Shown here: piece by piece, positions 19,652 through 28,246 of the stretch
Position numbering within the stretch: position 1 is the first letter of the stretch
Layout: every line of letters starts with the position of its first letter
NCBI RefSeq assembly: GCF_002163715.1
Contig: NZ_CP015698.1
Coordinates: 868,001 to 932,000, forward strand
Origin: Curvibacter sp. AEP1-3
GTDB lineage: Bacteria > Pseudomonadota > Gammaproteobacteria > Burkholderiales > Burkholderiaceae_C
Direction of reading: 5' to 3'
DNA: 64,000 nucleotides
Notes under the pieces: model-generated
Told to the model about the DNA's origin: nothing
Database searches by the model: none
Seen by the model: the letters and a program-made list of their open reading frames with translations, nothing else
Program-made: the position numbers and the translations under genes

Positions 19652-20953
19652 CTAATTGAGACGGATTGCTTGAACCGATAGATCAACCGTACCGTCGGAG
19701 AGGGTTGCATGCACCTGCTGGCCGGGCTCCAAGCTTTGAACCCCCGTGACAGCCACCCCCTGTTTATCGGTTAACCAGGCGTAGCCGCGCTTCAAAACCA
19801 GAGAGGGATCCAATAGGCCGAGCCGTAGCTCGGCTCGCTGCAAACGCTCCGCTTGGTCCCGCGACCATGCCTGCCGAACGCTCGGCAACTTCAAGCCTAG
19901 GGCTTGACTTCGCGCAGACTCTGCCCTGACTTGCGCAGACGAAGCGCTGCGCAAACCATGCCCCAAACTTTGCAAGCGCATGGCATGGGCCGCCACCAAC
20001 CCGGAGGGGCGTCCGGCTCGCGCTGCCACCCGGTCCAAGCGCTGGGATTGCGTATCCAACACCCGGTGTGTCGCACTCGCCAAGCGGTCCATCAGCAAGT
20101 TCGCAGCCGCTTCGCACACCGCGCCAGGGGTTGCCACCAACTCCGCTGCGGCAGTAGGAGTGGGCGCGCGCATATCCGCCACAAAATCAGCAATGGTGAA
20201 ATCAGTTTCATGCCCCACCCCACTGACGACGGGCACCGGGCTTCCACTGATCGTCAATGCCAGTTGTTCGTCATTGAAGGCCCACAGGTCCTCCATGGAG
20301 CCGCCGCCTCTCACCAAAAGAATGACATCCAGCGGAGTGCCCCGGCCGTCGACATCAACCGCGCGTGACATCAAGGCCTGCAGAGACCGCACCAACTCAC
20401 TGGGTGCCGCGTCCCCTTGCACCGCAGCTGGAGCAAGAAACACGGGAATGTGCGGCACGCGCCTGCGCAAAGCGGTTGCCACATCATGCAATGCGGCCGC
20501 GCCCAGAGACGTCACCAAGCCAATACTGCGCGGCATGGCTGGCAAGGGACGTTTGCGGGCCGAGTCAAACAGCCCCTGGGCCTCCAAGCGAGCCTTGAGG
20601 CGCACAAATTCCTCAAACAAGGTTCCTTGCCCTTGGCGACGCATGCTCTCCACGATCAACTGAAGGTCGCCGCGCGGGCCGTAGATATCCAAACGTCCGG
20701 AAACCTCGACCAACTCTCCATCCCGAGGCGCAAAGTCAAGGTTTGTGGCAGCACGCTTGAACATGGCGCAGCGGATCTGCGCGTCCTGGTCTTTCAATGA
20801 GAAATAGCAATGTCCGCTGGCCGCGCGCGAAAAGCCGGATATCTCACCGGTCACGCGCACGGGGTTGAACCGGGCATTCAGCGTGTCTGCCAGTGCCCTG
20901 CAAAGTGCATCCACCCGCCAAACACGGCGCAATGCGTTGGCGTCTTCCATCAT
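19652..20953 (-). CDS. xseA: Exodeoxyribonuclease VII large subunit
   Basis: Catalytic subunit of the bidirectional single-strand exonuclease VII. The chosen start at 20953 (or the adjacent ATG at 20950) is preceded by TGGAGCG; a further 35 upstream codons are open but not family-like. The OB-fold domain is at about 15-110 (VTGEISGFSRAASGHCYFSL). The catalytic core follows with LLVRGGGSMEDLWAFNDE and SGVGHETDFTIADFVADMRA (Asp/His motif), then the Arg/Ala-rich coiled coil and a C-terminal segment LKRGYAWLTD. The protein has 433 residues, a typical length. The small subunit xseB is not in this window. Confidence 0.95.
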   Translation of the reverse strand: MMEDANALRRVWRVDALCRALADTLNARFNPVRVTGEISGFSRAASGHCYFSLKDQDAQIRCAMFKRAATNLDFAPRDGELVEVSGRLDIYGPRGDLQLIVESMRRQGQGTLFEEFVRLKARLEAQGLFDSARKRPLPAMPRSIGLVTSLGAAALHDVATALRRRVPHIPVFLAPAAVQGDAAPSELVRSLQALMSRAVDVDGRGTPLDVILLVRGGGSMEDLWAFNDEQLALTISGSPVPVVSGVGHETDFTIADFVADMRAPTPTAAAELVATPGAVCEAAANLLMDRLASATHRVLDTQSQRLDRVAARAGRPSGLVAAHAMRLQSLGHGLRSASSAQVRAESARSQALGLKLPSVRQAWSRDQAERLQRAELRLGLLDPSLVLKRGYAWLTDKQGVAVTGVQSLEPGQQVHATLSDGTVDLSVQAIRLN

Positions 20954-21165
20954 GGTCGCTCCAAGGGAAAAAACAGGGCGCGCGCGCCGGAGCGATGCTG
21001 CAAAAATGTCATGAACGTGCACCTCATAAGCGCGGAAGTATGCCCTCTGCAGCAGCATCCCACCCGCAGTCCCTCAAGTTGTCACACTTTGGGCTTTGCT
21101 AAACCACAGCAAGCCAAGGCACTGGGCCATAATCCGCAAGCTTTCAACTGCGCGGAGATCCCCTT

Positions 21166-21792
21166 TTGTTTTCCATCATTCAAGCTGCCGGCTGGCCGAT
21201 CTGGCCCCTGATTGCCTGCTCCATCCTCGCTCTGGCCATCATCATCGAGCGCTTTATCAGCCTCAAAACTGCCAAAGTGGCGCCTCCCCGCTTATTGGAT
21301 GAAGTACTGAGCGTGACCAGAACATCGGTACCGGGCCCGGATGTGGTGAGCCAGCTGGAGAAGAACTCCGCCTTGGGCGAGGTGCTTGCCTCCGGTTTGC
21401 GTGCCGTCAATAGCGACCCGCATTGCTCGGAGGACGACCTTCGCGCCACCATGGAAGGCGCCGGCCGGCTGGTTGCGCAGCGACTCGAAAACTACCTGAC
21501 TGCGTTGGGAACAATCGCGTCCGCAGCGCCGTTGCTAGGCTTGTTCGGCACGGTGGTCGGCATGATAGAAATCTTTGGCTCGCAAGCACCTGGCAGCACA
21601 GGCGGCGGAAACCCTGCGCAATTGGCACATGGCATCTCGATTGCCCTCTACAACACCGCCTTCGGCCTGGTGGTCGCCATTCCTTCCCTGATTTTCTGGC
21701 GCTACTTCCGCGGGCGGGTGGACGCTTACCTGCTCACGTTGGAGTTGAGCTCAGAGCACCTGGTCCGTCACCTCAAGTCGCTGCGTAAATAA
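21166..21792 (+). CDS. exbB: MotA/TolQ/ExbB proton-channel family protein
   Basis: 208 residues with three transmembrane segments: about 8-26 (WPIWPLIACSILALAIII), about 110-130 (LGTIASAAPLLGLFGTVVGM) and about 152-172. The block APLLGLFGTVVGMIEIF is the ExbB/TolQ signature. It works with the ExbD-like partner that follows 9 bp downstream to couple proton flow to an outer-membrane process, commonly TonB-dependent uptake; no tonB gene is nearby. The start is a TTG preceded by GGAG eight bases away, which gives the right N-terminus. It is the first gene of a run ending with adk. Confidence 0.9.
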   Translation: MFSIIQAAGWPIWPLIACSILALAIIIERFISLKTAKVAPPRLLDEVLSVTRTSVPGPDVVSQLEKNSALGEVLASGLRAVNSDPHCSEDDLRATMEGAGRLVAQRLENYLTALGTIASAAPLLGLFGTVVGMIEIFGSQAPGSTGGGNPAQLAHGISIALYNTAFGLVVAIPSLIFWRYFRGRVDAYLLTLELSSEHLVRHLKSLRK

Positions 21793-21801
21793 GGCCCGGC
21801 C

Positions 21802-22227
21802 ATGAACTTCCGCCGCCGACATCAGGACGAGCCCGAGATCAATCTCATCCCGTTCATTGACGTGCTGCTGGTGGTGCTCATTTTTTTGATGCTCTCCACC
21901 ACGTACAGCAAATTTACAGAACTCCAACTCAAGCTACCCGTTGCTGATGCGGATGCCCAGCGCGATTACCCCAAAGAGCTGATCGTGGCGGTCAGCGCTG
22001 ACGGTGCTTACAGCATCAACCGCCAATTGCTGGCCGGTCGCAGTCTGGACAGCCTGTCTGCCGCGCTTACTGAAAACGCAAAGGCAGGCAAAGACACCGT
22101 GATCATCATCAGCGCCGACGCCAGCGCCCGGCATCAGGCCGTAGTAACGGTAATGGAGGCGGCACGCCGCGCGGGCTTGAACCAAATCACTTTCGCGACC
22201 CAGTCTTCCGGCAACGCCGGCAAATAA
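21802..22227 (+). CDS. exbD: ExbD/TolR-family biopolymer transport protein
   Basis: 141 residues. A short cytoplasmic arm MNFRRRHQDEPEINLIPFID leads into one transmembrane helix (about 17-37) whose Asp in FIDVLLVVLIFLML is the conserved proton-carrying residue. A periplasmic domain follows, including ADASARHQAVVTVMEAAR. It partners the preceding ExbB-like protein. lpxK starts 4 bp after its stop, so the two are translated from one mRNA. Confidence 0.92.
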   Translation: MNFRRRHQDEPEINLIPFIDVLLVVLIFLMLSTTYSKFTELQLKLPVADADAQRDYPKELIVAVSADGAYSINRQLLAGRSLDSLSAALTENAKAGKDTVIIISADASARHQAVVTVMEAARRAGLNQITFATQSSGNAGK

Positions 22228-22230
22228 AGC

Positions 22231-23286
22231 ATGGCAGCAGCGCTGCAAGCAGCCATCACACGGGCCTGGCAAGGCCGCGGCGCACTGAGTACTGCCTTGC
22301 TGCCCATTTCATGGATCTACGGAGCGCTGACGGCGGTGCATCGCTGGACCTACGCCATCGGTCTGAAACGCAGCGAAAAGCTGCAGGTTCCCGTGATCGT
22401 GGTGGGCAATGTGATCGCGGGCGGGGCCGGAAAAACCCCCACGGTGCTGGGCGTGGTAGCCCACCTTCAAAACCTGGGTTTCAAGCCCGCCATCATTTCT
22501 CGAGGCTATGGCGGCAGTCACCAGTCACCCACCGTGGTCGCAGACGCAAGTACAGCCCACGATGTGGGCGATGAGCCCTTGCTGTTGTGGCGATCGTCCG
22601 GTGTTCCGGTGGTAGTGGCGCGTGACCGCGTCTCAGCTGGCAAGCTGCTCTTGCAGACCCATTCGGACATTACCCACATCGTGTGTGACGACGGCTTGCA
22701 GCACTACCGGCTCTTTCGTGACCTGGAAGTTTGCGTATTTGATTCCCGCGGCTTGGGCAATGGACGTTTGCTTCCCGCAGGCATGTTGCGGCAACCATGG
22801 CCCCGCACACCGGTGACCGCAGTCGGGCAATCCACCCAAGGACTGATGGTGTTGAAGACCGGTCAGTCCGACCTGGACGGGCACTTGGCAACGCGTGTCT
22901 TATCGGAAACCGCCATCAATGGACACGGACAAACCATAGCGCTCGATGCGCTCCGAAAATCCGGGACTCCTCTTCACGCGATTGCGGGGATTGCGCAGCC
23001 GGACAATTTCTTCAGGATGCTGCAAGCGAAGGGGTTGGATCTCCAGACAACTGAGGGGCTACCAGATCACTATGATTTTGATAGCTACTCGCGCAAATCT
23101 GACGGGCGCGAAGTGCTTATTTGCACAGAAAAAGACGCAACCAAACTGTGGCGACACCGTCCGGACGCATGGGCCGTGCCTTTGCTACAAACCTTGCCCC
23201 CGTCGTTTCTGGCGGCAATGGACCAAGCGCTCCTGCCCCAGCACACTCCACCGGTATCATCCCCCCATGGACACACGACTCATTGA
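22231..23286 (+). CDS. lpxK: Tetraacyldisaccharide 4'-kinase
   Basis: LpxK phosphorylates the 4' position of the lipid A precursor at the inner membrane. The 351 residues contain the amphipathic N-terminal helix, Walker [15 protein letters not shown] (about 68-81), ISRGYGG, the DDGLQHYRL segment with catalytic Asp, and a C-terminal [12 protein letters not shown]. The codons around [17 protein letters not shown] fall on an interspersed repeat-like sequence (23073-23122). The gene overlaps the next small gene by 20 bp and lies in an envelope biogenesis block with kdsB. Confidence 0.95.
   Translation: MAAALQAAITRAWQGRGALSTALLPISWIYGALTAVHRWTYAIGLKRSEKLQVPVIVVGNVIAGGAGKTPTVLGVVAHLQNLGFKPAIISRGYGGSHQSPTVVADASTAHDVGDEPLLLWRSSGVPVVVARDRVSAGKLLLQTHSDITHIVCDDGLQHYRLFRDLEVCVFDSRGLGNGRLLPAGMLRQPWPRTPVTAVGQSTQGLMVLKTGQSDLDGHLATRVLSETAINGHGQTIALDALRKSGTPLHAIAGIAQPDNFFRMLQAKGLDLQTTEGLPDHYDFDSYSRKSDGREVLICTEKDATKLWRHRPDAWAVPLLQTLPPSFLAAMDQALLPQHTPPVSSPHGHTTH
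23073..23122 (+). repeat. Interspersed repeat-like sequence, copy D (inside lpxK)
   Basis: TTTTGATAGCTACTCGCGCA matches the left block of the repeat (TTTATAGCTGCTCGCGCA) with few changes and is followed by a GGGCGCGAAG block. It is translated in frame in LpxK between two conserved segments. It is more divergent than copies A-C, so chance resemblance is possible. Confidence 0.4.
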
Positions 23287-23449
23287 ATTGCTGGTTTGCC
23301 CCGTCACCAAAGGGCCTTTGGAATTTGACCGCGAGAAGCAAGAACTGATTTCGCGAAGCGCCCGCTTGGCCTACCCGGTACGGGATGGCATTCCCGTACT
23401 ACTGGAAAACGAAGCGCGGGTGCTGACTGACGCGGAACTGGACGCCTGA
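23267..23449 (+). CDS. ycaR: Trm112-like / YcaR-type small protein
   Basis: A 60-residue protein, [20 protein letters not shown], then [17 protein letters not shown], the UPF0434/Trm112-like family found between lpxK and kdsB in many Gram-negative bacteria. It keeps a single Cys-Pro of the zinc-ribbon ancestor. Its function is not established. It starts inside the last 20 bp of lpxK and ends 2 bp before kdsB, so all three are translationally linked. Confidence 0.92.
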   Translation: MDTRLIELLVCPVTKGPLEFDREKQELISRSARLAYPVRDGIPVLLENEARVLTDAELDA

Positions 23450-23451
23450 GC

Positions 23452-24231
23452 ATGACCTACACGGTCCTCATCCCCGCCCGCTTGGCGTCTACACGGCTGC
23501 CCAATAAGCCTCTGGTGGACATCGCCGGCCTGCCTATGGTGGTGCGCGTGGCTCAGCGCGTCAAAGCGGGACTCGATGCATCCATCCGTGTGGTGGTGGC
23601 CGCCGACAACGCCAGCATTGTTGCGGCCTGTGAATCCCACCAGATTGAATGCCTGCTGACGCGGGTGGATCATCCCTCCGGTAGTGACCGCTTGGCAGAA
23701 GCCTGCAGCTTGCTGGGGCTCTCAGATGACGCTGTCGTAGTTAATGTGCAGGGGGATGAGCCCTTGATCGACACCGGCTTGGTCTCCGCAGTGGCCGACC
23801 TTCTCCAGGCCCACCCGCATGCCACCATGGGCACCGCCGCGCATGCCATCCACGACGTTGCCGACTTCAAGAATCCCAATGTGGTGAAGGTGGTCACCGA
23901 CGCCAGCGGCTTGGCCCTGTACTTCAGCCGCGCGCCTATCGCGTGGTGGCGTGATGGTTTTGCCAATGGCATTGATACTTTGCCGGATCCAGCCCCTCTT
24001 CGCCATGTGGGCATCTACTCCTACCGCGTGGGCTTTTTGAAGACATTTCCCACCCTCCCCCAGGCCCCCATCGAAGTGGTGGAGGCGCTGGAGCAGCTGC
24101 GTGCCATGTGGCACGGCCACCGCATTGCGGTGCACGTCAGTCCTACGGCACCCGGCCCCGGTGTGGACACCCCCGAAGACCTGGAGCGGGTGCGCCGTCT
24201 GATCCAAGACAAAGGCTCCATGGCTGTGTAG
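23452..24231 (+). CDS. kdsB: 3-deoxy-manno-octulosonate cytidylyltransferase
   Basis: KdsB activates Kdo as CMP-Kdo for lipopolysaccharide inner core synthesis. The 259 residues begin [19 protein letters not shown], the nucleotidyltransferase signature with the Arg/Lys triad. [11 protein letters not shown] carries the metal-binding Asp, and [12 protein letters not shown] and [15 protein letters not shown] are family segments. Cytoplasmic. It belongs to the exbB-exbD-lpxK-ycaR-kdsB run. adk follows after a 124-bp gap that may hold its own promoter. Confidence 0.97.
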   Translation: MTYTVLIPARLASTRLPNKPLVDIAGLPMVVRVAQRVKAGLDASIRVVVAADNASIVAACESHQIECLLTRVDHPSGSDRLAEACSLLGLSDDAVVVNVQGDEPLIDTGLVSAVADLLQAHPHATMGTAAHAIHDVADFKNPNVVKVVTDASGLALYFSRAPIAWWRDGFANGIDTLPDPAPLRHVGIYSYRVGFLKTFPTLPQAPIEVVEALEQLRAMWHGHRIAVHVSPTAPGPGVDTPEDLERVRRLIQDKGSMAV

Positions 24232-24292
24232 CGTCTGTAAGTTTGATGCCGGTGAGGGCGTGATATTCTCTTGAGCTAATCGCCCGTCATAA

Positions 24293-25012
<720 letters not shown>

Positions 25013-25028
25013 GCATGGACCTCTCGCA

Positions 25029-25056
25029 AAAAAAAGCCGCGCAAGCGGCTTTTTTT
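25029..25056 (+). terminator. Intrinsic terminator after adk
   Basis: A 12-bp stem AAAAAAAGCCGC/GCGGCTTTTTTT with a GCAA tetraloop. Its right tail overlaps the stop codon of the convergent asparaginase gene, so it probably serves both. Confidence 0.92.
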
Positions 25057-26035
25057 ACGTTAAAAGCTCCAGTATTAATTGCACCCTTGCCTTGACCGCC
25101 GAAAGGCCGGGATAGGTCCTGAAACCCTGCGGCAAAGCGCCGCTGCGTACGACCCCACTCTTGGAACACCGGCTGGCCAGCGCGATCTGAATGCCACTTG
25201 CCGCAGCATGCTCCAAGGCAGATCGCATGCTTGCATTCACCGTGCCATTACCTGTGCCTGCAACCACTATGCCCTTCAAGGGTGACGCTGCAGCTGCAGA
25301 CGTTGCGCACAATGCATTCACGAGTGAATCACCCGCGCCGGCATAGTTCATCACGATTTCAACCCGCGGTGCCTGCACTGCCCCTGTATCGAGTGCAAAC
25401 ACCGACTTGGGTTTTCCTTCCGCAGGCAAAGGGGACTGACACCAGCGCACACGCCCCTCCTCCACCCATGCCAATGGCCCCGCATCACCGGAATCAAAAG
25501 CGTCGACGCGGTAGGTATGGGCTTTTTGGACATGTTGTGCCGCGTGCACAGCACCCGCACAAACCGCTAGCACTCCAGTGCTGCGGGAATCCAAAGCTAC
25601 AGTGACAGCATCCAGAATGTTTTGCGGACCATCCGGAGTCAACGCAGTTGCGGGTCGCATGGCACAAGTCAAGATCACGGGCTTGCCACGCCCCACCCCG
25701 GAGAGGCAGAGATGAAGGAAAAAAGCCGTTTCCTCTAGGGTGTCCGTTCCATGGGTGATCACGATGGCTGCTACAGACTGATCGGAAAGGTGCTTCACAC
25801 AGGCCTGCTGCAAAGCCAACCACACGGACCACTCCATGTCTTTGCTATCTATTTGCGCAATTTGCTCGCTAACGAGATCACAGCCCTGCAGGCGGTCGGA
25901 CATCCCCGGCACAGCCCCCAGTAAATCGGCAACGCTCACCTCGCCGGCTTTGTAACCCACATTGTCCGAACCACTGCTCGCCCGACCGGCAATCGTGCCC
26001 CCTGTGCCCAAAACCACGACTTTTCTGGAAGTCAT
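25055..26035 (-). CDS. L-asparaginase (cytoplasmic-type)
   Basis: 326 residues from an ATG preceded by GAGGG. The first catalytic threonine is in VLGTGGTIAGR, the second in VITHGTDTLEET, and AMRPATALTPDGPQNILDA is the family segment after it. There is no signal peptide, so it is likely the cytoplasmic enzyme that hydrolyses asparagine to aspartate and ammonia; affinity type cannot be told. The frame extends 84 codons further upstream over the lexA promoter, but that part is not family-like. It is divergent from lexA, with only 105 bp between the starts, where two SOS boxes lie. Confidence 0.92.
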   Translation of the reverse strand: MTSRKVVVLGTGGTIAGRASSGSDNVGYKAGEVSVADLLGAVPGMSDRLQGCDLVSEQIAQIDSKDMEWSVWLALQQACVKHLSDQSVAAIVITHGTDTLEETAFFLHLCLSGVGRGKPVILTCAMRPATALTPDGPQNILDAVTVALDSRSTGVLAVCAGAVHAAQHVQKAHTYRVDAFDSGDAGPLAWVEEGRVRWCQSPLPAEGKPKSVFALDTGAVQAPRVEIVMNYAGAGDSLVNALCATSAAAASPLKGIVVAGTGNGTVNASMRSALEHAAASGIQIALASRCSKSGVVRSGALPQGFRTYPGLSAVKARVQLILELLT

Positions 26036-26062
26036 ACACCCTCGCTTGCCAAAATCAAAAAA

Positions 26063-26097
26063 CTGGTTGAAAATACAGTTACTGGATAAGAAAACAG
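26063..26097. promoter_or_regulatory. Two tandem SOS (LexA) boxes
   Basis: CTG-N10-CAG occurs twice: 26063-26078 (CTGGTTGAAAATACAG) and 26082-26097 (CTGGATAAGAAAACAG), 19 bp apart. Both match the LexA operator pattern of beta- and gammaproteobacteria. They lie between the divergent asparaginase and lexA starts, 44 bp before lexA, and imply lexA autoregulation. Confidence 0.92.
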
Positions 26098-26140
26098 TGT
26101 GTATAGACAAACAGCCCCATCCAGAACTCAAGGAGCCAGT

Positions 26141-26815
26141 ATGCTTGAAAGTCCGAAACTCACTGCCCGCCAGCAACAGATTTTTGATCTGATTCAAAGC
26201 GCTATCGCCCGAACGGGTGCGCCGCCCACGCGTGCAGAGATTGCCAGTGAGCTCGGCTTCAAATCCGCCAATGCGGCCGAAGAGCATTTGCAGGCCTTGG
26301 CGCGCAAAGGTGTTATCGAACTTGTGAGTGGTACCTCACGCGGTATCCGGCTCAAGAGCGATGCGTTGCGCTCCATTCAGGAATCACGGCTGAAGCAATT
26401 CTCACTACCCTTGCCAGGCCTTGCGCAATTGGCGCTTCCTCTGGTCGGACGTGTAGCAGCCGGCTCACCCATCCTTGCCCAGGAGCATGTGGATCAAACC
26501 TACTACGTGGAGAACAGCCTGTTTCAGCGTCAACCGGACTACCTGCTGAAGGTACGCGGCATGTCCATGCGTGATGCCGGCATCATGGACGGCGATTTGC
26601 TGGCGGTGCAGGCTACGAAGGATGCCAAGAATGGACAAATCATCGTGGCCCGCTTGGGGGAAGAAGTAACGGTCAAACGTTTCCGCCGCAACAAGCACCT
26701 TATCGAGCTCCATGCTGAAAATCCGGACTACCAAACCATCGTGGTTGAACCGGGTGAACCATTTGAAATTGAAGGTCTCGCCGTAGGCCTGATTCGTAAC
26801 ACCATGTTGATGTGA
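26141..26815 (+). CDS. lexA: SOS repressor LexA
   Basis: 224 residues. The winged-helix DNA-binding domain spans 1-72 ([32 protein letters not shown], with recognition helix). The autocleavage site Ala107-Gly108 is in GRVAAGSP. The catalytic dyad is Ser142 in [13 protein letters not shown] and Lys179 in VTVKRF. The protein represses SOS genes until RecA filaments trigger its self-cleavage. The start at 26141 excludes 14 unlikely residues encoded from 26099. Two SOS boxes stand upstream. A small conserved gene follows 13 bp later and is probably in the same transcript. Confidence 0.98.
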   Translation: MLESPKLTARQQQIFDLIQSAIARTGAPPTRAEIASELGFKSANAAEEHLQALARKGVIELVSGTSRGIRLKSDALRSIQESRLKQFSLPLPGLAQLALPLVGRVAAGSPILAQEHVDQTYYVENSLFQRQPDYLLKVRGMSMRDAGIMDGDLLAVQATKDAKNGQIIVARLGEEVTVKRFRRNKHLIELHAENPDYQTIVVEPGEPFEIEGLAVGLIRNTMLM

Positions 26816-26828
26816 ACGGGAGCGAACC

Positions 26829-27158
26829 ATGACCATAAGTACCCTCGCCTTCAGTCTGCTGGAATGCGTCCTTCCGCTGAAGTGGCTCGCCGGAGATCAC
26901 CCAAAATCCCGGTACCACACAGCCGTAAATCACAAAAGCCCGACACATGCGGCACAAAATGCTACCCCTTTTGTAGCAGCTGACGCATACCGCACGGGCG
27001 CCAACGCCCTCTCACCCTTAAAGCCGACCCCTTTGCGTATCGTGCGAGTCATTGAACGCGGGCACTCCCGCGGCAATGTGGGACGTATGGTCATTTCAGG
27101 TCGCATGGCAGATGTATGCGCGGAGCTTGATCGCCTCGCTGCCTGCGAAGCCGCCTGA
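26829..27158 (+). CDS. Hypothetical protein cotranscribed with lexA
   Basis: 109 residues with a GGGAG ribosome site six bases before the ATG, starting 13 bp after lexA. The first 60 residues look unstructured and variable. The C-terminal part PLRIVRVIERGHSRGNVGRM then VISGRMADVCAELDRLAACE looks constrained, and I recall similar tails in small proteins near lexA in related genera. No domain is recognised. Given its position it should be SOS-induced with lexA. Confidence 0.65.
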   Translation: MTISTLAFSLLECVLPLKWLAGDHPKSRYHTAVNHKSPTHAAQNATPFVAADAYRTGANALSPLKPTPLRIVRVIERGHSRGNVGRMVISGRMADVCAELDRLAACEAA

Positions 27159-27204
27159 ACAGCCGGACAGTCAATCCCGCACCCTTGCGTCACCGCAAGG
27201 CACA

Positions 27205-28221
27205 ATGTCGTCTATGAATATAGTGATTCTCGACGATTACCAGGACGCAGTGCGCAAGCTGAATTGCGCCTCTAAGCTCGACGCCTACCAGGCTAAGGTA
27301 TACACCAACACCGTCAAAGGACTTGGGCAACTCTCCGTCCGCTTGAAGGACGCAGACATCATCGTCCTGATCCGGGAACGTACACAGATTACCCGCGCCC
27401 TCATCGACAAGCTACCCCGGCTGAAGTTGATCGCCCAAACGGGCAAAGTGGGGGGGCATCTGGATGTGCAGGCTTGCACCGAAAAAGGCATCGCCGTCGC
27501 TGAAGGCGTAGGCTCACCAGTCGCTCCTGCAGAACTCACATGGGCCCTCATCATGGCGGCGATGCGTCGCTTGCCACAATACATTGGCAACTTAAAGCAT
27601 GGCGCCTGGCAGCAGTCCGGCTTGAAAGCCGGTTCTATGCCGCCCAACTTCGGTATCGGCAGCGTTCTGCGCGGTAAAACACTGGGGATCTGGGGCTATG
27701 GCCGTATCGGTCAACTCGTTGCGGGCTATGGCAAAGCATTTGGAATGCACGTCGTAGTTTGGGGAAGTGAAAGCTCCCGCGAGAAGGCAGCAGCTGATGG
27801 TTACGCAGCTGCTGCAGACAGGGAGTCTTTTTTCTCGCACTGCGACGTTGTCTCTGTGCATTTGCGCCTGAACGACGCTACCCGAAACATCGTTACATCA
27901 GCTGATTTGGCTTGCATGAAGACAACTGCGTTGCTAGTCAACACGTCACGCGCTGAGCTGATAGAAAACGATGCATTGATTGGCGGCTTGAACCGTGGGC
28001 GGCCGGGAATGGCTGCCATCGATGTGTTTGAAGCAGAACCCATTCTTCAAGGTCACGCTTTGCTGCGCTTGGAAAACTGTATTTGCACGCCACACATCGG
28101 CTATGTGGAGCAGGACAGCTATGAGCTGTACTTCGGCGCCGCCTTCGATAACGTAGTCAACTACATCAAGGGAACACCGTCCAACATCATCAATCCAGGC
28201 GCTTTACAGGTCCGTCGTTAA
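27205..28221 (+). CDS. D-2-hydroxyacid dehydrogenase family protein
   Basis: 338 residues from ATG 27205 (27214 also possible). The Rossmann motif is GIWGYGRIGQLVAGYGKAFG; the catalytic residues are Arg in VNTSRAELIE, Glu in DVFEAEPI and His in CTPHIGYVE. ARG is replaced by SRA relative to the usual N-T-A/S-R-G pattern, as in a phosphoglycerate-dehydrogenase-like subgroup. It is only about 25% similar by eye to the other dehydrogenase at 5.6 kb. It is convergent with the FimV-like gene, 25 bp apart. Substrate unknown. Confidence 0.88.
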   Translation: MSSMNIVILDDYQDAVRKLNCASKLDAYQAKVYTNTVKGLGQLSVRLKDADIIVLIRERTQITRALIDKLPRLKLIAQTGKVGGHLDVQACTEKGIAVAEGVGSPVAPAELTWALIMAAMRRLPQYIGNLKHGAWQQSGLKAGSMPPNFGIGSVLRGKTLGIWGYGRIGQLVAGYGKAFGMHVVVWGSESSREKAAADGYAAAADRESFFSHCDVVSVHLRLNDATRNIVTSADLACMKTTALLVNTSRAELIENDALIGGLNRGRPGMAAIDVFEAEPILQGHALLRLENCICTPHIGYVEQDSYELYFGAAFDNVVNYIKGTPSNIINPGALQVRR

Positions 28222-28246
28222 AGCAACGGCTGGCCCAAGGATTCAC

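Noticed and set aside
25839..25880. Repeat-like TTTGCTATCTATTTGCGCAA in the asparaginase gene
   Set aside because: Shares only TTTGCTAT and encodes conserved-looking asparaginase residues; not enough for a repeat call.
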